This document shows, piece after piece, positions 1-5,950 of a DNA stretch of 64,000 nt. Both the position numbers and the translations under genes were made by a program. The stretch's first letter is position 1, and each line of letters opens with the position of its first letter. This DNA is from Ectopseudomonas mendocina (GTDB lineage: Bacteria > Pseudomonadota > Gammaproteobacteria > Pseudomonadales > Pseudomonadaceae). The notes below the pieces were generated by a model. The model had not been told where the DNA came from and did not search any database. It saw only the letters and a list, made by a program, of their open reading frames with translations. The stretch is from the NCBI RefSeq assembly GCF_007049795.1, contig NZ_SCFY01000007.1, positions 1 through 64,000 of the forward strand, given 5' to 3'.

Positions 1-28
1 CATGTGTCCTCATGAAGGCGTACTTCAC
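1..28 (-). CDS. IS3-family transposase OrfB, first codons only
   Basis: A GTG at 28-26 overlaps the orfA stop and opens the -1 frame. It reads V-K-Y-A-F-M-R-T-H, which matches the usual start of IS3-family OrfB (the DDE integrase half). Only nine codons are inside the window. In this family OrfB is normally made as an OrfAB fusion by -1 frameshifting; a run of six A residues followed by GG lies in the last third of orfA (minus strand, about 63-56) and could be the slip site. Confidence 0.6.
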
Positions 29-324
29 TTGAGGCTCTTCGCAAAGTACGCCGCGGCCTTTTTTACGATGGCCAGTTCTTCGGCTTGCTCGGCCAGGAGC
101 CGCTTGAGGCGGGCGTTTTCGTCGGCCAGTGACTGTTCGCGATCACTGCTGCTCAGGGTCTGCTGCTCCTTACTGCGCCAGCCATAGAGCTGAGACGCAT
201 GAAGACCAAGCTGTTCGGCCGCTTTACTAACGCCAATTCGCTCGGCCAGCGCCAACGCTTCATTCTTGAAGGCTTGGGAGTGACGGGTACGGTTCTGTTT
301 CATCGGGGTAGCGGTTCTTGCCAT
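25..324 (-). CDS. IS3-family transposase OrfA (HTH protein)
   Basis: 99 residues. Residues 12-55 form the helix-turn-helix typical of OrfA (RHSQAFKNEALALAERIG, then SKAAEQLGLHASQLYGW). They are followed by a leucine-rich coiled coil at about 60-90 (ADENARLKRLLAEQAEELAIVKKAAAYFAK), which in IS3 elements mediates multimerisation. OrfA binds the terminal inverted repeats, and the OrfAB fusion does the strand transfer. The gene is intact. The ATG at 324-322 lies about 40 bp inside the element's end, as usual for this family. Confidence 0.88.
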   Translation of the reverse strand: MARTATPMKQNRTRHSQAFKNEALALAERIGVSKAAEQLGLHASQLYGWRSKEQQTLSSSDREQSLADENARLKRLLAEQAEELAIVKKAAAYFAKSLK

Positions 325-364
325 GGTTCACCTCGTTGCAGTTTATCGCTTAACGGGGTGTCCA

Positions 365-496
365 CTCGTGCTGGGCAAGATCAATCTGGATCAGCGTGGC
401 GGTGAGAAAGCGATCCAGCCCAATCTTGAGCAGGGCGTTCCAGCCTGCGTGCATGGCTGCGGCAGCGATGACGGCGAGAAAGACCGTGGTTTCCAA
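365..496 (-). pseudogene. EamA/DMT-superfamily permease, 5' fragment cut by the IS3 element
   Basis: Reading the minus strand from TTG at 496 gives an open frame beginning LETTVFLAVIAAAAMHAGWN and continuing ALLKIGLDRFLTATLIQ. A short hydrophobic helix followed by MHAGWNALLK-GLDR is characteristic of the first segment of EamA (drug/metabolite transporter) permeases. The frame reaches the presumed IS end after 44 codons and then stops, so about 85 percent of a normal 290-residue permease is missing. The rest may lie beyond the IS, to the left of the window. TTG is the only plausible start seen; an alternative is that the fragment is also truncated at its 5' end. Confidence 0.6.
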
Positions 497-801
497 GGCG
501 GGCCTCTGAGGTGGCGGTGTTGAGGAAATCTAACTGGAACAGTGGGGTAGTGGCCCGACGCGATATGGCCGGGGCGCCCTGGCAGCCTGCCGCAAGCCCG
601 ATTTCCGGGCAAAGCCCATTACAGCCGGCAGCGCGGTGATGCGGTATTCAATGCAGTTGATGAAGACCTCGCTCGGACAGCCGCATGGATGGGCATGAGG
701 TTTTGCGGGACTAGCGGTCAGCGACAGGCCGATGTGAGTTTCCATATGGGGCTGCCACTAGCAGCTGCTTGCGCCATCTCCACTCCAGCAGGCCCATATA
801 C
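497..801. other. Intergenic stretch with no recognisable gene
   Basis: About 300 bases between the permease fragment and the first attC site. It contains one 71-codon minus-strand open frame (745-530) rich in Pro, Ala and Cys, without a ribosome binding site or any motif I recognise. I see no attC, terminator or RNA gene. It marks the junction between the cassette array and other accessory DNA. Confidence 0.4.
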
Positions 802-860
802 CGCTAACGCCCGAATTAGGTCGGCCCGCGAAGCGGGTTCGGAAGAGTGATTTGTCAGGG
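802..860 (-). repeat. Integron attC site 1 (59-bp type)
   Basis: On the minus strand it runs from CCCTGAC (R'' core, 860-854) to GTTAGCG (R' core, 808-802). Between them is the near-palindromic hairpin GAACCCGC-TTCG-GCGGGCCGAC. Length and layout match the classical 59-base elements of mobile-integron cassettes and differ from the 76-bp Pseudomonas-type sites to the right. Both cores deviate slightly from RYYYAAC/GTTRRRY. The preceding gene's TGA stop lies inside the R'' core. Confidence 0.72.
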
Positions 861-1346
861 CGCACTCCCGCATAGAGAGTCATCAAGCTCGCTTCTTTGC
901 ATGCTAGAGACAACTCCAGAATCCACCTCCAACCGCAATACAGTGCGATGCACCTCCTGTCCATCTGGAGTAGTGCATATAGGCGAAAATCTCGCGAAGA
1001 AGACTCCGCTGAGCCAATCTGCATGAACGCGGTTGCCAAACTCGGGATACACCTGCTCCAAGAGCATATCACCACTGCATCGACTTAAGCCGACTAACCA
1101 GATTTTCTGGTCAACCAGTTCGAACCGGCCCACAGGCCCGCCTATAGCAGAGCAGGCTTCAGCCCGCTTTGCGGCAAACAGGCGTTCTGTCCTGGGTAGC
1201 TCAAGCCAGCAGCATTTCTCTGGATGGATCGGTCCGAGCTCATTGCCAACAAGCAGCGTGTCAGCCAATGGCTGGGTTGCCAAAATCGCAGGAACGACGG
1301 CCATCAGCAGACCGAAAAGTACAAAGCGGAGATTGCAATGGTTCAT
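855..1346 (-). CDS. Integron cassette 1: exported protein of unknown function
   Basis: 163 residues. The N-terminus (MNHCNLRFVLFGLLMAVVPAILATQPLADT) is a good Sec signal peptide, with cleavage probably after residue 23-29. The mature part has five or more cysteines (CCWLE, EACSAIGG, SRCSGD, PICTT, SLCGSAP), which suggests disulfides in the periplasm. I recognise no family. The ATG lies 5 bases beyond attC 2 and the TGA falls inside the R'' core of attC 1, so the cassette is almost all coding. No promoter of its own is apparent; cassette genes of this kind are usually read from outside. Confidence 0.7.
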   Translation of the reverse strand: MNHCNLRFVLFGLLMAVVPAILATQPLADTLLVGNELGPIHPEKCCWLELPRTERLFAAKRAEACSAIGGPVGRFELVDQKIWLVGLSRCSGDMLLEQVYPEFGNRVHADWLSGVFFARFSPICTTPDGQEVHRTVLRLEVDSGVVSSMQRSELDDSLCGSAP

Positions 1347-1350
1347 GTGT

Positions 1351-1426
1351 ACTTAACGTTTGGTTAAGGGCCGGGCATTAGCCCGTCCCAGTGAGCGAAA
1401 CGAATGGTTTGAGCCAGTTGTTAGAC
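1351..1426 (-). repeat. Integron attC site 2 (76-bp Pseudomonas type)
   Basis: Exactly 76 bp with perfect consensus cores: GTCTAAC (R'', 1426-1420) and GTTAAGT (R', 1357-1351) on the minus strand. The centre holds CGGGCTAATGCCCG, preceded by TCGTTTCGCTCACTGGGAC; this block recurs at 2053-2120 and 2946-3019. The TAA stop of the upstream cassette gene (1423-1421) is built into the R'' core, and the next gene starts 5 bases after the R' core. Confidence 0.9.
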
Positions 1427-2050
1427 GCTTGTGCGGAGTGCTGGGAAGCCTTCATACCACTCCGCAAAAATGCCTGTTCTATTCTCGCCCTTTAAAAGAG
1501 TACGTGGCTCCAGCCAGCTGGTTATGACTTTTTTAGGTTTTTCATGCCAGCTTATGTTAAAGGAGCACATTCCCTGGCCATCAAAAAATTCAAGCTCACT
1601 GTAAGGCAAATGATCGTGTATCCAGTACGCAAGAGATCGCCAATCCGCGCCATCTTTGTATTTATCCATAAACCAAGGTATGACAATGCAGGCTGTTGCC
1701 CCAAGCCCATTTTCGTCGTTGTAATCCCAAATATGATGTGCGAAGTTCTTTTCATTGTTGGCGCAGTTGTGCTTTTTCTCGTTTCCGAGTTTGTTTATTT
1801 TTGGTGATCTATAGGCTGAGCGAACGGCTATACGACCAAAAGTTGCATTTAGTGGTTCTAGTAGCTCTTCGCAGAGATGCCTTCCCGCTTCTTCTGCTTT
1901 CTTTGGGTCGTCGGAGATATTGGGTTCACCGTAAAAGTTAGATATTTCGCTGTGCATAAAGTCACGCATGAAGAAATTTTTGGACAGACGAATGCGTCCA
2001 AATTTATCAAGCGCTGCGAAGGTATTGATGGCGCGCACAGTATTCCTCAT
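1421..2050 (-). CDS. Integron cassette 2: peptidase M15-like protein, unknown function
   Basis: 209 residues without a signal peptide. Residues 25-105 follow the layout of M15A D-Ala-D-Ala carboxypeptidase-like domains: an N-terminal S-E-I-S-N segment, then LLEPLNATFGRIAVRSAYRSPKIN (family pattern: LEPLR-FG-I-I-SGYRS-LN), then AHHIWD...GLGATACIVIP where the family has S-x-H-x-x-G-x-A-x-D. A late WHEK could give the third zinc ligand. The usual aspartate of the second motif appears to be cysteine, so activity is doubtful. The gene is more AT-rich than the chromosome. It fills its cassette completely, with its stop inside attC 2. Confidence 0.7.
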   Translation of the reverse strand: MRNTVRAINTFAALDKFGRIRLSKNFFMRDFMHSEISNFYGEPNISDDPKKAEEAGRHLCEELLEPLNATFGRIAVRSAYRSPKINKLGNEKKHNCANNEKNFAHHIWDYNDENGLGATACIVIPWFMDKYKDGADWRSLAYWIHDHLPYSELEFFDGQGMCSFNISWHEKPKKVITSWLEPRTLLKGENRTGIFAEWYEGFPALRTSV

Positions 2051-2052
2051 AC

Positions 2053-2120
2053 GTCTAACGTTTGATTAAGGGGCGGGCTTTAGCCCGTCCCAGTGAGCGA
2101 AGCGAATGGTTTGAATGCTG
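2053..2120 (-). repeat. Integron attC site 3, interrupted by an IS1111-type fragment
   Basis: From GTCTAAC at 2053-2059 the sequence matches the 76-bp sites for 68 bases (central GGGCGGGCTTTAGCCCG, then CAGTGAGCGAAGCGAATGG). It changes abruptly at 2121 into the IS end TAATGGACTCTCCCC. The missing R'' end appears on the other side of the insertion as ATTGTTAGGG at 2461-2470. Its R' core (minus strand GTTAGAC) adjoins the start codon of cassette 2. Confidence 0.85.
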
Positions 2121-2460
2121 TAATGGACTCTCCCCACACCACAGTTCTATACCAAGGTGTCGAGGATTTTTGAGCGGGAGAGTCGTTATGAAACGTATCG
2201 CTGTTGATCTGGCCAAGTCCATTTACCAAGTTGCCGAGAGTGTCCGTTCCGGCCAGGTGGTGCAGCGCAAGCGGCTGAACCGAGAGGCGTTCCGGCGATA
2301 TATACAGGAGCAGGCCGAACCGGTCGAGTGGGTGATGGAGGCCTGTGGCACAGCGCACTATTGGGGGTGGCTGGCGCAATCACTGGGTCATCAGGTGAAG
2401 CTGCTGCACCCTCGCTACGTGCGGCCCTATCGCCGTCGCAACAAGACTGACCGCAATACA
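2121..2460 (+). mobile_element. Deleted IS110-family (IS1111-attC type) element
   Basis: The insert lies inside an attC site, the known specific target of the IS1111-attC group of IS110-family elements. About 340 bp remain of an expected 1.4-1.5 kb. The left end (TAATGGACTCTCCCCACACC) and 90 transposase codons are kept; the rest is deleted up to the attC remnant at 2461. The element is therefore immobile unless a full copy elsewhere supplies transposase. Confidence 0.72.
2188..2459 (+). pseudogene. IS110-family transposase, N-terminal fragment
   Basis: ATG at 2188 follows the ribosome binding site GGGAGAG. The product starts MKRIAVDLAKSIYQV and carries the first part of the DEDD catalytic domain: D in VDLAK, E in VMEACGTAHYW, and the start of the KTDRND motif. 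The reading frame passes from KTDRN into unrelated attC/cassette sequence, so roughly three quarters of the usual 340 residues are lost, including the C-terminal transposase_20 domain. The break is sharp, as expected of one deletion. Confidence 0.85.
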
Positions 2461-2464
2461 ATTG

Positions 2465-2938
2465 TTAGGGCTGACGCCGAATTTCTCTCAGGCCGAATAA
2501 ACCATCAAGTGCTTCTTCGAGCTTCCATTTGTACGAGAAAACACTGCCGCCCTTTAAGTCAATTGTGTCGAATTGCCCTTCTTTGTAGTTCCAATAGTTA
2601 TATGATACGAGTTCTCCATTATTGAATAATTCAAGGTCTATCTCCGGCATATCAAATCCAGCGGATGAAAAACTGTGCCTTCCGCTGTACTTTAAAACAA
2701 AACGCTGACTGCAGCTCGCCTGGCTGCTTACAAGTGTTGGTGAAATGCTTCTTCTCTCTAATGCTTTTATAAGCTCAGAAGCAAAAGTTTCTTCGCGTAC
2801 TCGGTTATTCTTAACCACGCACACTTCTGATGGTGGCTCTCCGGCATGAGATTTCCCATACCCACGAGGGCCTGCGCACCCACCTATAAAGCTTGAAATA
2901 ATAATTAGCGTTAATAGTTTATGCGCGGGGGTGAGCAT
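2465..2938 (-). CDS. Integron cassette 3: lipoprotein resembling the Sbal_3080 family
   Basis: 157 residues. The N-terminus LLTLIIISSFIGGCAGPRG is a lipoprotein signal with lipobox IGGC. The mature part starts with a CVVKNNRVREETF segment, then FVLKYSGRHSFSS and a late L-F-N-N-G-E-L-V-S-Y-N-Y strand. This pattern resembles small lipoproteins annotated as the Sbal_3080 family; the match is from memory and the function is unknown. The TAA stop lies in the R'' core left behind at 2464-2470. Base composition is clearly AT-richer than the core genes. Confidence 0.68.
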   Translation of the reverse strand: MLTPAHKLLTLIIISSFIGGCAGPRGYGKSHAGEPPSEVCVVKNNRVREETFASELIKALERRSISPTLVSSQASCSQRFVLKYSGRHSFSSAGFDMPEIDLELFNNGELVSYNYWNYKEGQFDTIDLKGGSVFSYKWKLEEALDGLFGLREIRRQP

Positions 2939-2945
2939 GTTGTTT

Positions 2946-3019
2946 CCCTAGCGTTTGGTTAAGGGGCGGGCTTTAGCCCGTCCCAGTGAGCGGAGCGAAC
3001 GGCTTGAATGCTGTTAGAG
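2946..3019 (-). repeat. Integron attC site 4 (decayed cores)
   Basis: 74 bp sharing the Pseudomonas-type centre (AAGGGGCGGGCTTTAGCCCG, CCCAGTGAGCG) with sites 2 and 3. The cores have drifted: the R' core reads GCTAGGG on the minus strand (T to C at the crossover-adjacent base) and the R'' core is CTCTAAC. Two bases are missing next to R''. It follows the start codon of cassette 3 by 7 bases. Confidence 0.8.
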
Positions 3020-3111
3020 GATGGCGCCGTTCCAAAAGTTATAATGCGACTTATTGATATAATGATGCTTCCAGGCCTAAGTATAATTGCTGCAGGGCTC
3101 GACAGATAGAT

Positions 3112-3588
3112 TTACTTATGTCTCTGCGTAAGTTTTGTTTTGATAGCGTTCTGGGCCTTTAGTATTTTATTGTCATCAGTGACTTGGACTATGAAGTCTG
3201 TAATGTTTTCATTGTATGCCCTGAAGAAATAGTTTTTCCCTTTCTCGAGAAAATAATCAACTTCTATACTTTTGGAGAATTTGCTATCGGAAGTCTGAAT
3301 TTTATGGTTTCCTTCTGGTAGTTCCAGGTAGAAGTATTCTAGATCCTCCAGTTCGGCTAGCTTGTTGCCGTTAACTACTATGTCCGGTTTTGTTATGTGG
3401 AGGGTTATAATACCTGTTGCTAGGGCGGCATAATTGATCCCGTCATAGCGATAAAAATAAACTCCTGCAGTGTTCGTGGTTGGGGTGGTGAAATTTAATG
3501 TTGTATCTATGGTGGTTGCTGATTGTGTAGCGCACCCAAGAATCAGGGAGGATAATGTAATAAGGCTTAGTCTAAGTATTTTTTTCAT
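3112..3588 (-). CDS. Integron cassette 4: DUF2846-like lipoprotein
   Basis: 158 residues from MKKILRLSL; a longer in-frame start at 3612 would add eight residues before the signal and is less likely. The lipoprotein signal LITLSSLILGCATQ has lipobox ILGC. The mature part fits the DUF2846 pattern: a GVYFYRYDG strand, VNGNKLAELEDLEYFYLELPEGNHKI, then EVDYFLEKGKNYFFRAYN. Proteins of this type sit at the inner face of the outer membrane; their role is not known. Unlike the other cassettes, its stop is about 90 bases from its attC (site 4). GC content is low. No recombination site is visible beyond its 5' end. Confidence 0.7.
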   Translation of the reverse strand: MKKILRLSLITLSSLILGCATQSATTIDTTLNFTTPTTNTAGVYFYRYDGINYAALATGIITLHITKPDIVVNGNKLAELEDLEYFYLELPEGNHKIQTSDSKFSKSIEVDYFLEKGKNYFFRAYNENITDFIVQVTDDNKILKAQNAIKTKLTQRHK

Positions 3589-3612
3589 ATTTCTTCTGTT
3601 TTCGGTAACCAT

Positions 3613-4289
3613 CTGTAAGTGCTTGGAACTATGTTGCAGATCTAGTCTGCTGTTGCGGGTCGGATATATCGCTCAGCGCTTGATGGTTCTCAGGTAAATC
3701 ATCCTGTGTAATTAACTGTGCAGAGTATAAATGAATAATTTCTATTGCCTGCTGGATAGTCATGACTGATAAATTGTCTATTTGGCTTAGTCTCCATTGT
3801 AGCCTCAATACCCTCTAACAGTGATTAGACGGAAGGCGGTACTAACGCGATAGTAGAGCCTTCCATCTAACTCCGCACCATTGTCATGGTTACCCTGGGT
3901 AATTCTTTTTAAAATCATGGCATTACCAGCCAGCTCCTGATCCTTGGGCGTATTCGCTTGACTTCCTCTTTTGCCTCATTGCTTACAGTTGCTCAAAAAA
4001 CAGTCAGAACACCCTGTTTGTGTTCCGCGCGCTAAGCCTTGAGCGCCCAGGCCATGTATCCATCGGCAAATGGCGCTTCGCCATGGGGTGTTGAGCTTTG
4101 GCATGAAGCTGTCCAATCGCCGAAGCTATATTCCTTTTACTGCTTGTTGCAACCTGCTGACTGAACTTTTCAGTTTTGCTACGGTCTTGCCCTCGTCCGG
4201 GCGTGTGCTTTTCCACGTCCGGCGTTCTTGCGGCCTGCGCTTTAGCGATGGTTTCGCTGAGCGCAGGCCATTCGCGACGGTGAGAGGCC
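3613..4289. other. Long non-coding gap between cassette array and core genome
   Basis: About 680 bases with no credible gene. The first 380 bases are AT-rich like the cassettes and end in a palindrome at 3825-3871. From about 4000 the composition returns to that of the core genome. I see neither attI nor an integrase gene or recognisable remnant, although in this array orientation both would be expected here. The last bases hold the GAGAGG ribosome binding site of the ABC ATPase gene. Confidence 0.5.
3825..3871. repeat. 47-bp imperfect palindrome at the edge of the cassette array
   Basis: ATTAGACGGAAGGC (3825-3838, arm) pairs with GCCTTCCATCTAAC (3858-3871) with two mismatches. Inside, TACTA (3840-3844) pairs with TAGTA (3851-3855) around ACGCGA. 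The outer ends resemble integron core heptamers (ATCTAAC), but they face outward, opposite to attC. Confidence 0.6.
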
Positions 4290-5209
4290 ATGATCGATAT
4301 AAGAAACCTGACCAAGCGTTTTGCGCAGCACACGGCAGTCGATGACCTGTCGTTCCAGGTCCAGCCAGGGGAGGTGCTGGGCTTTCTCGGCCCCAACGGG
4401 GCCGGTAAATCCACCACCATGAAGATGCTCACCGGCTTTCTCGCGCCGACTTCCGGCACGGCGAGCATCCTCGGTTGCGATATCCAGACCCAGACCCTCA
4501 AGGCCCAGCGGCAGATCGGTTATCTACCGGAAGGCGCGCCGTGCTACGGCGATATGACGGTGCGCGGCTTTCTCGACTTTATCGCCGAGGTGCGCGGTTT
4601 TCGCGGCGCCGAGAAGACGCTTCGCGTGCAGCGCGCGGTGCAGCAGGTGGAGCTGGAAAAGGTGCTGGAGCAGAGCATCGAGACGCTGTCCAAGGGCTTC
4701 AAGCGCCGCGTTGGCCTGGCCCAGGCGATCCTGCATGACCCGCGCGTGCTGATCCTCGATGAGCCCACCGACGGCCTCGACCCCAACCAGAAACATCAGG
4801 TGCGTCAGCTTATTCAGGGGCTGGCGCGCGACAAGATCGTGATCATTTCTACCCATATCCTCGAAGAGGTTACGGCGCTGTGCACACGTGCGGTGGTGAT
4901 CGCCCAGGGCCGCTTGCTGGCCGATGGTACGCCGCTGGAGTTGGAAAGCCGCTCGCGCTACCACCAAGCGGTGACGCTGGTGGCCGATGAAGCGCTGGAC
5001 CAGGCAGCCCTCGCGGCGCTGCCGGGCGTCGCCGGTGTCGAGGAAAACGCCCGCGAGCACAGCCTGAGCGTGCTGGCGCAGCCGGGCGAGGTGATCTTCC
5101 CGCAGGTCAATGCGCTGATTGCCGAGCGCGGCTGGAAGGTCAAGGAACTCAATGTGGAACGCGGTCGGCTCGATGAAGTGTTCCGCACGCTGACCCGGGG
5201 AGAGCAGCC

Positions 5210-5213
<4 letters not shown>
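4290..5213 (+). CDS. ABC transporter ATP-binding protein (GldA/NatA-like)
   Basis: 307 residues. Walker A GPNGAGKST is at 34-42, the signature LSKGFKRRVG at 133-142, Walker B VLILDEPTDGLD at 153-164 and the H-loop STH at 187-189. A C-terminal extension of about 80 residues is typical of the exporter-type CcmA/NatA subfamily. It powers the permease encoded next, with which it overlaps by 4 bases. The full set (ATPase, permease, GldG-like, DUF4340) is common in Pseudomonas and resembles the Gld ABC complex of Bacteroidetes, but no gliding role should be assumed; substrate unknown. The start is supported by GAGAGG just upstream. Confidence 0.93.
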
Positions 5214-5941
<728 letters not shown>

Positions 5942-5950
5942 GGAGCGCCC

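Larger units (their letters stand above)
1..364 (-). mobile_element. IS3-family insertion sequence, partial (cut by window edge)
   Basis: The element holds orfA and the first codons of orfB, both on the minus strand, and continues past the left edge. Its inner end is placed near 364: on the minus strand it would begin TGGACACCCCGTTAAG, which fits the TG...CA termini of IS3-family elements. The far end and target duplication are outside the window, so the boundary is an estimate. Its inner end abuts an EamA permease fragment. Confidence 0.75.

Noticed and set aside
528..534. ATCTAAC heptamer that fits an integron core site
   Set aside because: No partner core or stem at attC distance; a heptamer this loose occurs by chance many times in 64 kb.
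530..745. 71-codon minus-strand frame in the gap left of the cassette array
   Set aside because: No RBS, no recognisable motif and skewed composition; not enough to call a gene.
3470..3697. 75-codon plus-strand frame, considered as a residual integrase
   Set aside because: It overlaps the cassette 4 lipoprotein and shows none of the tyrosine-recombinase motifs.
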